The notes: generated from the letters alone by a model not told the origin. Positions 22,450 through 31,520 are shown, numbered from the stretch's first letter. The stretch is DNA of 64,000 bases from Paracoccus marcusii (GCF_028621715.1 NZ_CP117466.1:1996501-2060500), one strand, 5' to 3'. A program made the numbers and translations.

Positions 22450-23364
22450 ATGACCGTCACGCATCTCGTCACCCATTCCGGCGGCTTTCACGCCGATGAG
22501 GTCCTGTCCTCGGTCATCCTGACCCGCCTGCACCCGCAGGCTCGGATCATGCGGACGCGCGACGCCGACTGGATCACGCCTGCGGAAGGGCGGATCATCT
22601 ATGACGTGGGCCGCGATTTCGACGCCGCGCGGATGATCTTTGATCACCATCAGAAATCTCCTCCGCTGCGCGACGACGGCCAGCCCTACAGTTCCTTCGG
22701 ACTGATCTGGCGGCAGTTCGGGCGCGACTACCTGGCCGCGCTGCAGGTGCCCGCAGCAGATCTCGAGGCGATCCATGCGGCGATTGACGCCGACCTGGTG
22801 CTGCCCATCGACCTGGTCGACAACGGCGCACTGTCGCCGACGGGGCCGCTTGCCGATCTGTCCCTGCCGATGCTGCTGGAGAGCCTCAAGCCCGTCTTCG
22901 ATGACCGCAGCCCCGACGCCGACGACCGTGCCTTTGACGGTGCGGTCGCGATCGCCCGCGCCTTCGTCGAGGCGGCCGTGGCCCGCAAGGCCGCAAAGCA
23001 TCGCGCCGAGGCCGTCGTTATGGCAGCCATTGCCGCCGCGGGTGACGGCCGGGTGCTGGAGTTGCCGATGGGGATGCCGTTTCGCTCCGCCATCACCGCG
23101 GCGGGGGCGGACCATCTGCTGTTCGTGATCCATCCGCGGGACACGGACTGGGCGCTGACCGGCATCCGCCGCGATGCGGACGGGTTCGCCCTGCGCGCAG
23201 ACCTGCCGGCAGCCTGGGCCGGCCTGACCGATGGCGCCTTCGAGGCTGCATCAGGCGTTCCCGGAGTGCGTTTTTGTCACAACGCTCGCTTCATCGCCGT
23301 GGCCGCCGATCGCGACGCCGCTTTGCGTCTTGCCGACCTGGCGGTGGCGGCAAGCGAAGTGTGA
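22450..23364 (+). CDS. MYG1 family protein (predicted DHH-type metal-dependent hydrolase/exonuclease)
   Basis: A 304-residue MYG1/GAMM1-family protein. The eukaryotic member has been described as an RNA exonuclease in mitochondria and nucleus; the bacterial role is not settled. Motifs are the N-terminal VTHSGGFHADEVLSSVIL, RIIYDVGRDFD, and the metal-site element FDHHQKSPP, followed by PIDLVDNGA and the C-terminal GVRFCHNARFIAVA. I chose ATG 22450, which follows TGAGGGATATTCC; the open frame extends 15 codons upstream through the hairpin. Confidence 0.85.
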   Translation: MTVTHLVTHSGGFHADEVLSSVILTRLHPQARIMRTRDADWITPAEGRIIYDVGRDFDAARMIFDHHQKSPPLRDDGQPYSSFGLIWRQFGRDYLAALQVPAADLEAIHAAIDADLVLPIDLVDNGALSPTGPLADLSLPMLLESLKPVFDDRSPDADDRAFDGAVAIARAFVEAAVARKAAKHRAEAVVMAAIAAAGDGRVLELPMGMPFRSAITAAGADHLLFVIHPRDTDWALTGIRRDADGFALRADLPAAWAGLTDGAFEAASGVPGVRFCHNARFIAVAADRDAALRLADLAVAASEV

Positions 23365-23542
23365 CGGCTGACAGCCGGAGCCATCGGACAGCCCTGCGGT
23401 CAGGCGACTGCAGGGCAGCGGATAGAATTTGCAAGCTCCCGACCTGAGGGCGCGGCGGAGATCATCGAAATTGGGAGAATGCTGTGCCGTCTGTCTGGCA
23501 CTTGTGTGTTTAACCAAACCTACTCAAGAACTTAGAGAGGTC

Positions 23543-23617
23543 TGGCTCCGGCGGTAGGGATCGAACCTACGACCAATTGATTAACAGTCAACTGCTCTAC
23601 CGCTGAGCTACGCCGGA
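23543..23617 (-). tRNA. tRNA-Asn (anticodon GTT)
   Basis: The reverse strand folds as a complete tRNA: acceptor TCCGGCG paired with CGCCGGA, D-arm GCTC/GAGC, anticodon stem GTTGA/TCAAT-like with loop CTGTTAA (anticodon GTT), T-arm GTAGG-TTCGATC-CCTAC, discriminator G and an encoded CCA (23543-23545). The spacer 23365 to 23542 upstream of it on the + strand holds no convincing gene. Confidence 0.96.
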
Positions 23618-23677
23618 ACACGGGGCGGATATAGCAACCTCGGTCAGGGGCGTCCAGTGGCGTTCTGGGGTTTTTTG

Positions 23678-24538
23678 TCATCCGGTCGAAAAAACCGTCT
23701 CGATCGTCAAAACGCCCGGAAAATCAACGGCTCCGATCTGGGACAGGGCGATCAGATGGGCCAGGACGTTGCGCGTGGCGATGGGAAGGACCGGTTCGGG
23801 CACTGCATAGATGCGGCGCGCGAGGCCCGCCGCGGAATCGGGGCGGACCCGCAGGGCGGCCAGGATCTGGGACGTGCGGTCGCGGCGGTGCCGCGCCAGT
23901 TCCGCGATCCGGTCCAGCGGGGCCGTGATCGCAGGCCCGTGGGTCGGCAGCAGGACGCGCGGCGACAGTGCCGCCAGCCGTTCCAGCGAGCGGAAGTATT
24001 CCGCCAGGTCCCCATCCGGCGGAGAGATCAGCGTCGAGGACCAGCCCATCACCAGGTCGCCGCAGAAGATCCGGTCACCCCATTGGAACGACAGGTGCCC
24101 TGCCGCATGACCGGGCGTGTGCCACGCGGTCAGCGACCAGTCGGGCGTGGTGATCACCTCCTGGTCGCGCAGGTGGCGGTCGGGCGCGAAGGCGTGGTCC
24201 AGCCCCTCGCCCCCGCCAAGACCCTCCACCGCCAGGCGGAACATCAGCGGCGACCGCCCTGCCAGCGCATCGCCAAAGGCCAGCACCGGGGCGCCGGTCA
24301 GGCGGGACAGGCGTGCGGCTCCGGCGCTGTGGTCGCGATGCGCGTGCGTGATCAGGATATGGCTGATGCGGCCGCGGCCGGCGCGGGCGACGGCGTCGAT
24401 ATGGACGGGATCGTCGGGGCCGGGGTCGATCACCGCGACATGGCTGTCGCCCAGCAGGAAGGTGGTTGTGCCCGGCCCGGTCAGGGGGGACGGATTCGGG
24501 GCCAGGATCTGCAGCGGCTCTTTCGCAGGCGGGGTCAT
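23678..24538 (-). CDS. MBL-fold metallo-hydrolase (LACTB2-like)
   Basis: A 286-residue metallo-beta-lactamase-fold hydrolase. The zinc-binding motif is THAHRDHSAG near residue 85, with further ligands in AWHTPGHAAGHLS and IFCGDLVMGW, and a C-terminal winged-helix domain that resembles that of LACTB2-type enzymes (the DRTSQILAALR to LIALSQIGAVDF part). The LACTB2 relatives are RNA endonucleases, but many family members act on other substrates, so no substrate is claimed. ATG 24538 starts the protein. It diverges from a sensor kinase gene. Confidence 0.87.
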   Translation of the reverse strand: MTPPAKEPLQILAPNPSPLTGPGTTTFLLGDSHVAVIDPGPDDPVHIDAVARAGRGRISHILITHAHRDHSAGAARLSRLTGAPVLAFGDALAGRSPLMFRLAVEGLGGGEGLDHAFAPDRHLRDQEVITTPDWSLTAWHTPGHAAGHLSFQWGDRIFCGDLVMGWSSTLISPPDGDLAEYFRSLERLAALSPRVLLPTHGPAITAPLDRIAELARHRRDRTSQILAALRVRPDSAAGLARRIYAVPEPVLPIATRNVLAHLIALSQIGAVDFPGVLTIETVFSTG

Positions 24539-24572
24539 GGGGCTAGCCTAGCGCGCAACGCAGGAGGCCGCC

Positions 24573-25928
24573 ATGTCGAACAATGCCGACGCCACGCAGA
24601 TGCGCAAGCTGGTCCCGCGGGGCCTCTATGCGCGCGCGGCGCTGATCCTGTTCCTTCCGGTCGTGGTGGTGACGACTGTGGTCAGCGTGATGTTCCTGCA
24701 GCGCCATTTCGAGGGCGTGACCCGGCAGATGACCGCCAGCATGTCGCACGAGCTGACCTTCGTCGCGCGGCTGATCGACAGTGCCGCGACGCCCGACGCG
24801 GCGCGGCGCGCCGGGGTGTCCGTGGCGCGCCCGCTGGAGCTGGAACTGGCGCTGCCGGTCGATCCGCCTGCCGAGGATCGGCGGCTGTTCTATGATTTTT
24901 CGGGACGAGTGGTGACCGAGGTGCTGCGCGACGCGCTGCCGCAGGTGATCTCGGTCGATCTGGCCAGCAGCGACCGGCGGGTGTCGGTGGCGCTGGACGG
25001 GCCGCACGGACCCTATGCGCTGAGCTTCGAGCGGCGGCGGGTCAGCGCGTCGAACCCGCACCAGCTGCTGGTGCTGATGGTGTTCACGTCGCTCCTGATG
25101 ACGGGGATCGCGATGATCTTCCTGCGCAATCAGCTGCGGCCGATCCGGCGGCTGGCCTATGCGGCCGAGGAATACGGCAAGGGGCGGATCGTGCCCTATC
25201 GCCCATCCGGTGCGGTCGAGCTGCGCAGCGCGGGCACCGCGTTCCTGGACATGCGCAACCGGCTGGAGCGCCAGAACGATCAGCGCAAGCTGATGATGTC
25301 GGGAATCAGCCACGACCTGCGCACGCCGCTGACGCGGATGAAGCTGGGGCTGTCGATGATCGGGCCCGACATGCCGCCTGAGCCCGGTGACATCAGCGCG
25401 ATGGAGGCCGACATCGCAGAGATGAACCGCATGGTCGACGGCTTTCTGGACTATGCCCGCGACGACGCGCAGGACAGCGCGCCCCAGCCCATCGCCGCCG
25501 CGGGTTTCCTGGAGGGCCTGGTCGCGGACGCGCAACGCGCCGGCCAGCAGGCCAGCCTGGTCCAGTTCGAGGGCGATCGGGACGGGTTGGCCACCTTCCG
25601 CCCCGACATGCTGCGCCGCGCGCTGGAGAACCTGATCGGCAACGCGGTGCGTTACGGCAGCCGGGCCGAGATGGACGCCTCGCTTGGCCCGCGCAGCCTG
25701 CGGATCGGGATCGAGGATGACGGCCCCGGCATCCCGGAGGACAGCCTGGACGCGGCCATGCGGCCCTTTACCCGGCTGGATCCGTCGCGGCGCAGGAACA
25801 GCGCGCAGGGGGCCGGGCTGGGCCTGGCCATCGCCGCGGACGTGGCGCGCGCGCATGGCGGGCAGCTGCGGCTTGGCCGCGGCCCGCGTCTGGGCGGTCT
25901 GCGGGCAGAGATCGTCATTCCGCGCTGA
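24573..25928 (+). CDS. EnvZ-like sensor histidine kinase
   Basis: A 451-residue membrane kinase with two transmembrane segments (about residues 17 to 45 and 165 to 187) around a periplasmic sensor, HAMP region, HisKA and HATPase_c domains. The phospho-acceptor histidine is in SGISHDLRTPLTRMK; the ATP lid boxes are ENLIGNAVRYGS (N), EDDGPGIPED (G1) and GAGLGLAIAADVARAHGG (G2). The layout resembles EnvZ. No response-regulator gene is adjacent, so it is an orphan in this window. The start ATG has AGGAGG eight to nine bases upstream. Confidence 0.92.
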   Translation: MSNNADATQMRKLVPRGLYARAALILFLPVVVVTTVVSVMFLQRHFEGVTRQMTASMSHELTFVARLIDSAATPDAARRAGVSVARPLELELALPVDPPAEDRRLFYDFSGRVVTEVLRDALPQVISVDLASSDRRVSVALDGPHGPYALSFERRRVSASNPHQLLVLMVFTSLLMTGIAMIFLRNQLRPIRRLAYAAEEYGKGRIVPYRPSGAVELRSAGTAFLDMRNRLERQNDQRKLMMSGISHDLRTPLTRMKLGLSMIGPDMPPEPGDISAMEADIAEMNRMVDGFLDYARDDAQDSAPQPIAAAGFLEGLVADAQRAGQQASLVQFEGDRDGLATFRPDMLRRALENLIGNAVRYGSRAEMDASLGPRSLRIGIEDDGPGIPEDSLDAAMRPFTRLDPSRRRNSAQGAGLGLAIAADVARAHGGQLRLGRGPRLGGLRAEIVIPR

Positions 25929-25956
25929 CGAAATAGGTGGCATTGTTGCGGTCATA

Positions 25957-25985
25957 TTGAACGCGGGGGGCGACACCCCTAGATT
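25957..25985 (+). promoter_or_regulatory. Putative heat-shock-like promoter of lon
   Basis: TTGAAC, 17 bases, TAGATT, with CCCC immediately before the -10 (CCCCTAGATT). Sigma-32-type promoters of alphaproteobacteria have a CTTGAA-like -35 and a C-rich segment before the -10, and lon is a classical heat-shock gene. A housekeeping reading is equally possible. Confidence 0.45.
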
Positions 25986-26049
25986 GATCGCATGCAGAGG
26001 CCGCGCGTCGCCATGACGGGGCCGCGGCTTCGGGCAGAAAGGACATACC

Positions 26050-28467
26050 ATGACGGAATTCACCACCCAGACCTATCCGGTGCTGCCCCTGCGGGATATC
26101 GTCGTCTTCCCGCACATGATCGTTCCCCTGTTCGTCGGACGCGAGAAATCGGTCCGCGCTCTGGAGGCAGTGATGGAATCGGACAGCCCGATCCTGCTGG
26201 CCGCCCAGAAGGACGCGGCCATCGACGAACCGACCGAGGAGGGCATCTTCCGCGCCGGTGTTCTGGCCAACGTGCTGCAGTTGCTCAAGCTGCCGGACGG
26301 CACCGTGAAGGTGCTGGTCGAGGGCCGCGATCGTGTCGAGATCACCGACTTCGTGCCCCATGACGACCATTTCATGGCCGAAGCCCGCGTCCTGGACGAA
26401 ACGATGGGCGACGAGGCCACGGTGGCCGCGCTGGTGCGCACCGTGACCGAGGAATTCGAGCGTTACGTCAAGGTCCGCAAGAACATCCCCGAGGAGGTCG
26501 TGACTGCCGTGTCCGAGGCGTCCGAGCCCGGCAAGTTGGCCGACCTTGTCGCCGGACACATGGGCATCGACCTGGAGCGCAAGCAGGACCTGCTGGACAC
26601 GCTGGAGGTCGCCGCACGCCTTGAGAAGATCTATGGCCACATGCAGGGAGAGATGTCTGTCCTGCAGGTCGAGAAGAAGATCAAGTCGCGCGTCAAGACC
26701 CAGATGGAGAAGACACAGCGCGAATACTATCTGAACGAGCAGATGAAGGCGATCCAGAAGGAGCTGGGCGACGGCGAGGACGGCCAGAACGAGCTGGCCG
26801 AGCTGGAGCAGAAGATCGCCGCCACCAAGTTCAGCAAGGAGGCCCGCGACAAGGCCGACAGCGAGCTGAAGAAGCTGAAGTCGATGTCACCCATGTCGGC
26901 CGAGGCGACCGTCAGCCGCAACTACCTGGACTGGCTGCTGTCGCTGCCCTGGGGCGTCAAGTCGCGCACCCGCAAGGATCTTGGCCGCGCCGAGGCGATC
27001 TTGGACGCCGACCACTATGGTCTGGACAAGGTCAAGGAGCGGATCGTCGAGTATCTGGCCGTGCAGGCCCGCAGCCAGAAGCTGAAGGGCCCGATCCTGA
27101 CGCTGGTCGGTCCTCCGGGCGTGGGCAAGACCTCGCTTGGACGGTCCATCGCCAAGGCGACGGGGCGCGAGTTCATCCGCATCAGCCTTGGCGGCGTGCG
27201 CGACGAGAGCGAGATCCGCGGTCATCGCCGGACCTATATCGGGTCCATGCCGGGCAAGATCATCCAGGCGCTGAAGAAGGCCAAGACGACCAACCCGCTG
27301 ATCCTTCTGGATGAGATCGACAAGATGGGCCAGGATTTCCGGGGCGATCCGGCATCCGCCATGCTGGAGGTGCTGGATCCGGAACAGAACTCGACCTTCG
27401 TGGACCACTATCTTGAGGTGGAATACGATCTGTCGAACGTGATGTTCGTGACCACGGCCAACAGCTACAACATGCCGGGCCCGCTTCTGGACCGCATGGA
27501 GATCATCAGCCTGTCGGGCTATACCGAGGATGAAAAGCGCGAGATCGCCAAGGGCCACCTGCTGTCCAAGCAGATCGCCGCGAACGGTCTGCGCAAGGGA
27601 GAGTTCAGCGTCTCGGACGAGGCCCTGACCCACATGATCCGGTATTACACCCGCGAGGCCGGGGTTCGCTCGCTGGAGCGTGAGATCGCCAAGCTGGCCC
27701 GCAAGGCCGTGACCGAGATCCTGAAGGGCAAGGTCAAATCGGTCGAGGTGACGCCGGAGAAGGTCGAGGAATACCTTGGCGTGCGCCGCCACCGCTATGG
27801 CCTGGCCGAGAAGGAAGACCAGGTCGGCGTGGTGACGGGTCTTGCCTGGACCTCGGTCGGGGGCGATCTGCTGCAGATCGAGGCGCTGCGTCTGCCGGGC
27901 AAGGGTCGCGTCAAGACCACCGGCAAGTTGGGCGAGGTGATGAAGGAATCGATCGACGCGGCGTCCAGCTTCGTGCGCTCGATCGCGCCGGACATCGGGG
28001 TCAGGCCCCCGGAGTTCGACAAGCGCGACATCCACGTCCACGTCCCCGAGGGCGCCACGCCCAAGGACGGACCGTCGGCGGGCATCGCCATGGTGACCTC
28101 GGTCGTGTCGGTCATGACCGGTATCGCGGTCCGCAAGGACATCGCCATGACCGGCGAGGTGACGCTGCGCGGCAATGTGCTGGCCATTGGCGGGCTGAAG
28201 GAGAAGCTGCTGGCGGCCCTGCGTGGCGGCATCAAGACGGTGCTGATCCCGCAGGACAATGAAAAGGATCTGGTCGAGATCCCGGACAACGTCAAACAGG
28301 GCCTGACCATCATTCCGGTCAGCAACGTGCGCGAGGTTCTGCGCCACGCCCTGGTGCGCCAGCCCAAGGCGATCGAATGGGACGAGGCCGCCGAAGAGGC
28401 GGCCGAGGCCGCGCGGCTAGCCAACCATCGCGGCAGCGATGGGCAGGGCAGCGCCGTCGCTCACTGA
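26050..28467 (+). CDS. lon: ATP-dependent protease Lon
   Basis: Lon degrades misfolded and regulatory proteins in the cytosol. The 805-residue protein has the N-terminal LON substrate domain ([21 protein letters not shown]), a coiled-coil middle, an AAA+ module with Walker [14 protein letters not shown] near residue 354 and Walker [20 protein letters not shown], and a Ser-Lys protease domain: the catalytic serine is in [10 protein letters not shown] (S676) and the lysine in [10 protein letters not shown] (K719), the 43-residue spacing matching E. coli Lon. The protein ends with a short hydrophilic tail. A hairpin terminator follows. Confidence 0.98.
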   Translation: MTEFTTQTYPVLPLRDIVVFPHMIVPLFVGREKSVRALEAVMESDSPILLAAQKDAAIDEPTEEGIFRAGVLANVLQLLKLPDGTVKVLVEGRDRVEITDFVPHDDHFMAEARVLDETMGDEATVAALVRTVTEEFERYVKVRKNIPEEVVTAVSEASEPGKLADLVAGHMGIDLERKQDLLDTLEVAARLEKIYGHMQGEMSVLQVEKKIKSRVKTQMEKTQREYYLNEQMKAIQKELGDGEDGQNELAELEQKIAATKFSKEARDKADSELKKLKSMSPMSAEATVSRNYLDWLLSLPWGVKSRTRKDLGRAEAILDADHYGLDKVKERIVEYLAVQARSQKLKGPILTLVGPPGVGKTSLGRSIAKATGREFIRISLGGVRDESEIRGHRRTYIGSMPGKIIQALKKAKTTNPLILLDEIDKMGQDFRGDPASAMLEVLDPEQNSTFVDHYLEVEYDLSNVMFVTTANSYNMPGPLLDRMEIISLSGYTEDEKREIAKGHLLSKQIAANGLRKGEFSVSDEALTHMIRYYTREAGVRSLEREIAKLARKAVTEILKGKVKSVEVTPEKVEEYLGVRRHRYGLAEKEDQVGVVTGLAWTSVGGDLLQIEALRLPGKGRVKTTGKLGEVMKESIDAASSFVRSIAPDIGVRPPEFDKRDIHVHVPEGATPKDGPSAGIAMVTSVVSVMTGIAVRKDIAMTGEVTLRGNVLAIGGLKEKLLAALRGGIKTVLIPQDNEKDLVEIPDNVKQGLTIIPVSNVREVLRHALVRQPKAIEWDEAAEEAAEAARLANHRGSDGQGSAVAH

Positions 28468-28475
28468 CAGGGAGA

Positions 28476-28502
28476 GGGCCGGGGCGATCCCCGGCCCTTT
28501 TT
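28476..28502 (+). terminator. Intrinsic terminator of lon
   Basis: GGGCCGGGG, loop CGAT, CCCCGGCCC, then TTTTT: a 9-bp GC stem with a T run, ten bases after the lon stop. Confidence 0.9.
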
Positions 28503-28530
28503 CCATGGTGCGGGCGGGCGTTAACAAAGA

Positions 28531-28558
28531 TTGACGCAACGTCAAATCGCGCTAGGCT
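28531..28558 (+). promoter_or_regulatory. Putative promoter of the HU-like gene
   Basis: TTGACG, 16 bases, TAGGCT, about 33 bases upstream of the ATG at 28592, which has a G-rich ribosome site (GGGGGG). It overlaps a small palindrome (TTGACGCAACGTCAA) that could be an operator. Confidence 0.5.
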
Positions 28559-28591
28559 GATCCCATCATTGCCTGACGGGGGGGAACAGCA

Positions 28592-28909
28592 ATGCCAGCC
28601 GAAATCATCGGGGCCGACGGCCCGACGCCCGTGCTGCACGATCCGCATGTGGCGATCGTCGTTCAGAAGCGCGACTTCATCGACCGGGTCGTGGCCGCGA
28701 CGGGCGCCCGGCGCACCGATGCGCGCCCGATCATCGAGGCGACGCTGGCGCAGCTTGGCATCGTCCTGTCCGCCGGGCACACCCTTGCGGTGCCGCCCCT
28801 GGGGCGGGCGCGAATCAATCTGGAGCGTGACGCCCGCGGCGGCGATGTCATCACGCTGCGGCTGCGCCGCCGTGCCCCCCACCGGCCTGATGGCGTGGAA
28901 AACAGCTAG
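28592..28909 (+). CDS. HU-family DNA-binding protein (divergent)
   Basis: A 105-residue HU/IHF-type protein. The two-helix N-terminus is VQKRDFIDRVVAATGARRTDARPII, followed by the GHTLAVPPLGRARIN strand region. It lacks the long DNA-binding arm sequence seen in canonical HU and has a 20-residue extension in front of the fold. It is probably a nucleoid-associated protein; partner and specificity are unknown. It lies just before the phage-used tRNA-Val and may assist recombination there, but that is inference only. Confidence 0.72.
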   Translation: MPAEIIGADGPTPVLHDPHVAIVVQKRDFIDRVVAATGARRTDARPIIEATLAQLGIVLSAGHTLAVPPLGRARINLERDARGGDVITLRLRRRAPHRPDGVENS

Positions 28910-28968
28910 GCGAAACGCGCATCGCCCTCTTGCAACCGGCTGCGGCTGGCGGTAATGACCAGCCCGAC

Positions 28969-29043
28969 GGGTGATTAGCTCAGTGGTAGAGCGCTTCGTT
29001 CACATCGAAGATGTCAGGGGTTCAAATCCCTTATCACCCACCA
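28969..29043 (+). tRNA. tRNA-Val (anticodon CAC), prophage insertion site
   Basis: A complete cloverleaf: acceptor GGGTGAT paired with ATCACCC, D-arm GCTC/GAGC, anticodon stem CTTCG/CGAAG with loop TTCACAT (anticodon CAC), T-arm AGGGG-TTCAAAT-CCCTT, discriminator A and encoded CCA (29041-29043). Integrase begins 74 bases beyond, so the 3' half of this tRNA is the expected attachment core. Confidence 0.96.
29010..29043 (+). other. Putative attL: 3' end of tRNA-Val
   Basis: Inferred attachment core, from the T-arm to the CCA end. Basis: a tyrosine-integrase gene sits immediately downstream and points toward the tRNA, the standard arrangement for tRNA-targeted prophages. The exact crossover and the matching attR cannot be seen because the right end of the prophage is outside the window. 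Confidence 0.65.
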
Positions 29044-29116
29044 TTCCTCCCCAGCAATTGCTAGCTAAAATGCAAAACTGCCTGCGCGGTACGAAGTGCC
29101 CCCCGGTTCACTGAAC

Positions 29117-30127
29117 CTACTTTTGCGCGCGCAGCTGGACGAAATCGAGAACCTCTGCGGCATCTGCCAGGTGCTCAGGCGCGAATCGTCCGTAGGTCGT
29201 GTAGGTAATGGCCGCATTGCTGTGGCCCAGATACTGGGCGACCCGCTCCATCGGCACGCCGCTTGAAACCATCGCAACAGCCGCACTGTGCCGGATCGTA
29301 TGAAGGGTGACGTCTTTCAGTCCAGCCCGCGTGACCGCACCCTCGAAACCCTTACGCATGCTGGCGATCCTTTCCCCACCCCATTCCACGACGTAATCCG
29401 ACAGCGCTGCGGCCTGGGCGGTCTGCAGTGCTGCCATTAGGCCACGGTTGATGGGCACTATTGCTCGGCCCTTCCGCGTCCGCGCATCGTCTAGGCGAAG
29501 ATTGATGACGCCACGATCTAGGTCCACCCGATCCCAAGTCAGATCGAGGATCGCACCGACCCGGCCGGCGGTCGCGAAAAGCAGATGGATCGCCAAAGCG
29601 ATGTGCGGGGCTTCTGTGCTGTCGATCAGCAGTTGAATTTCGTCCTTCCGCAAAAAGCGTTCTTTGGGTGTCGGCTTCGCCGGTCGCTCGATATACGGGG
29701 CTGCGTCAATGATCCGTGCGCGTTCAGCGAAGGTCATGGCGCTGCGCAGGTGGCCGAGCTCAGTGTGAACCGATCCCTGCGAGATGCCCTTGTCCATTCG
29801 CATCCTGGCGTACGATCGGCACAGATCGGTGGTGATCTGGTCAGGCCGATAGTGCCCAAAGTGAGCAAGGACGGCCTTCCCGGTATAGCCCATGGTCTTC
29901 GCCGTCGGGCGGTCACCCAGATCCCTGACATATTCCGCCCATATCGCAGATACGTTCATCCCAGCCTGAGACTGGACGAAATGCTGTGCGCGGTAGACGT
30001 CTATCGCTTCTGCTTCGGCTTCCGCTCGGGAGCATGCCTCAAGTTTATGCCGAACTCGTTTGCCTTCGGCGCCGGCCCAGTAAACGCAATATCCGCCGCG
30101 AAGTCTTCCGATGCTGATGTCTGGCAC
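29117..30127 (-). CDS. int: Tyrosine-type site-specific integrase
   Basis: A 336-residue phage integrase that recombines the phage and bacterial attachment sites. The catalytic residues are visible: R189 in FATAGRVGAIL, K219 in TRKGRA, H276 and R279 in TLHTIRHSA, H302 in YLGHSNAA and the nucleophile Y312 in TYTTYGRF. Residues 1 to 40 resemble an arm-binding segment and 55 to 150 the core-binding domain. It points at tRNA-Val. Its first 127 bases overlap the excisionase-like gene in another frame, which may couple their control. A 13-base palindrome GGTTCACTGAACC (29105-29117) touches the stop codon and could be an arm-type site. Confidence 0.95.
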   Translation of the reverse strand: MPDISIGRLRGGYCVYWAGAEGKRVRHKLEACSRAEAEAEAIDVYRAQHFVQSQAGMNVSAIWAEYVRDLGDRPTAKTMGYTGKAVLAHFGHYRPDQITTDLCRSYARMRMDKGISQGSVHTELGHLRSAMTFAERARIIDAAPYIERPAKPTPKERFLRKDEIQLLIDSTEAPHIALAIHLLFATAGRVGAILDLTWDRVDLDRGVINLRLDDARTRKGRAIVPINRGLMAALQTAQAAALSDYVVEWGGERIASMRKGFEGAVTRAGLKDVTLHTIRHSAAVAMVSSGVPMERVAQYLGHSNAAITYTTYGRFAPEHLADAAEVLDFVQLRAQK

Positions 30128-30297
30128 GCTTCAAATTCCTCAACTACATCTGCCGGGATACGGTACAGTTTTCCAAACCGGAAATGCTTCAGGTCGCCTG
30201 CAGCGCAACGCTTCCGCACTGCATTTGCGCTTACGCCCCATCGCTCGGCAAGGGTTTCGGGCGAGTAGGGCCCGCGGATCGTCTCGTGCCGTCCCAT
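30001..30297 (-). CDS. Excisionase-like helix-turn-helix protein
   Basis: A 98-residue protein with a MerR/excisionase-type winged helix: PYSPETLAERWGVSANAVRKRC is the helix-turn-helix (cut here as PYSPETLAERW then GVSANAVRKRC), followed by GDLKHFRFGKLYRIPADVVEEF, the usual wing of the HTH_17 family. The C-terminal 40 residues are basic and disordered-looking and lie over the integrase N-terminus. Position and fold make it the likely directionality factor for excision; this is inference. Start at ATG 30297, overlapping the preceding gene's TGA. Confidence 0.75.
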   Translation of the reverse strand: MGRHETIRGPYSPETLAERWGVSANAVRKRCAAGDLKHFRFGKLYRIPADVVEEFEACQTSASEDFAADIAFTGPAPKANEFGINLRHAPERKPKQKR

Positions 30298-30500
30298 CAC
30301 TTCTCCTTCTCAATTGACTTATTGGTTTGCTGGGCCTGCCACGCGGCAAACCGCCCCGCGGGCAAGATCTTCAGCCCGCCGTTCTTGCCCGGCTCAGCCA
30401 GCCCGGCATCCATCAGCTCGGTTGCGGCTTTGCGGTTCTTCGCGGGGTGCTTGCCGGTCTTGTAGAGCTTGGACAGCAGCTCGTTTGCTTCGGGGCTCAT
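30297..30500 (-). CDS. Small phage protein, unknown
   Basis: A 67-residue basic protein (SPEANELLSKLYKTGKHP at the N-terminus, LPAGRFAAWQAQQ near the end). It may contain a winged-helix-like fold (the KAATELMDAGLAEPG part), but I do not recognise a family. ATG 30500 overlaps the TGA of the upstream gene and its own TGA overlaps the excisionase ATG, so it is well supported as part of the coupled early operon. Confidence 0.6.
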   Translation of the reverse strand: MSPEANELLSKLYKTGKHPAKNRKAATELMDAGLAEPGKNGGLKILPAGRFAAWQAQQTNKSIEKEK

Positions 30501-31177
30501 GCGACCCGCTCTTTCTCATTGACGGCATAGCCGCCCCACTGGTCAGCACTGGCATCCGCCACTCCCTCGAAGGTCCTGCTCCTAATCTTCCAGCGGTCCG
30601 GCCCCGGCGGCGCACGGTGGATCGCGCTCCATGCCTTCCACTCGTCGCTGCCCCGCTCCGGCTCTGGCAGCATGTTCGTAGCGACCAACCGCGGTAGGCC
30701 GCGCAGGTAAAAGCCGGTGGCTTTGTAGGCAGGCTCGCCGAACCAGTACGGCTGGACGATCTGCGGGGCAGGGAGGTCGGACGGCATCCGGTCCTTGGCA
30801 AGATCGTTCATCTCGGGGTTCTCGATCGCGACCCGCTCGATCGGCGCGCGCCAGCAGGCGGTGAACAGGTCCACGCCCGCCTCAAACTCATCGCGCATGC
30901 TAGCCCAGGTGCGGCCCTTGGGCAGTTGCTTGGGCGGCGTCCACTTGCCCGGCCCGGACATCCATCGGCGGCCGGACCGGCACAGGCGCGTGCAGGGCGG
31001 GTGCATGACGGCCATCAGGTCCCAGCCATCGTCTAGGATGTCCCGCACGTCGCCCCGGATGTGGCGGTTGCTACCGTCCTCGGCCGCGAGAAGGTCGCAG
31101 GACCAGACATCGTGTCCGCGGGCTGCGAAGGCGTGGCGCATCACGCCCGAGGTCTCGCAGGCGATCAGGATGCGCAT
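30497..31177 (-). CDS. DNA cytosine methyltransferase-like phage protein
   Basis: A 226-residue protein with a compact C5-methyltransferase-like core: MRILIACETSGVMRHAFAARG (read as MRILIACETSG plus the following helix) as the SAM-loop motif I, AVMHPPCTRL as the PPC catalytic-loop motif, and AIENPEMND in the place of the ENV motif. It lacks a recognisable target-recognition domain of full length. Such proteins are frequent in phages and usually left as hypothetical. It might methylate phage DNA against host restriction or modify another substrate. ATG 31177 follows GGAGGA on the reverse strand; the frame is open 21 codons further. Confidence 0.65.
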   Translation of the reverse strand: MRILIACETSGVMRHAFAARGHDVWSCDLLAAEDGSNRHIRGDVRDILDDGWDLMAVMHPPCTRLCRSGRRWMSGPGKWTPPKQLPKGRTWASMRDEFEAGVDLFTACWRAPIERVAIENPEMNDLAKDRMPSDLPAPQIVQPYWFGEPAYKATGFYLRGLPRLVATNMLPEPERGSDEWKAWSAIHRAPPGPDRWKIRSRTFEGVADASADQWGGYAVNEKERVA

Positions 31178-31316
31178 ACATCTGTCCTCCGAGAAAAGTG
31201 ACGAAACAATGACAACTCCAAGACAGAAGCGTTTACGCACTCGAATGGCTTGGCGTTCTCCGGTACTGCCACCGCGCAGGCTAAACGGTAGCCACTGTTT
31301 TCGTTCCGAGGTCGCG

Positions 31317-31520
31317 ATGTCTCACACACACTCTGTTTCAGTTCCCAGCCAAGTTCTGCGCCGCGTCTTAGGCACTGCTGAACTGCATTGCGACGAGAGC
31401 GAAGAAGCGCGCATTTTGAGTGCCTCGGATGCGGTTGAATATGAGCGCCAGCGCGAAGACATCGCTGTGTTGCTAGCCATTTTGGAAGTTGCAGGTGTCG
31501 GTGAGGAAGATGACGAGTAA
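31317..31520 (+). CDS. Possible small acidic protein (antisense to early operon)
   Basis: A 67-residue reading frame on the + strand, from ATG 31317, with a very acidic end (GVGEEDDE) and a helical middle (EEARILSASDAVEYERQRED). It lies in a 400-base gap between two leftward genes, so it is not a shadow of a coding region. The frame is open upstream as far as 31208. No family is recognised and the ribosome site is weak (CGAGG). Confidence 0.35.
   Translation: MSHTHSVSVPSQVLRRVLGTAELHCDESEEARILSASDAVEYERQREDIAVLLAILEVAGVGEEDDE

Noticed and set aside
29044..29116. Possible tRNA or second integrase fragment next to tRNA-Val.
   Set aside because: Only a short AT-richer spacer with the GGTTCACTGAACC palindrome is seen.
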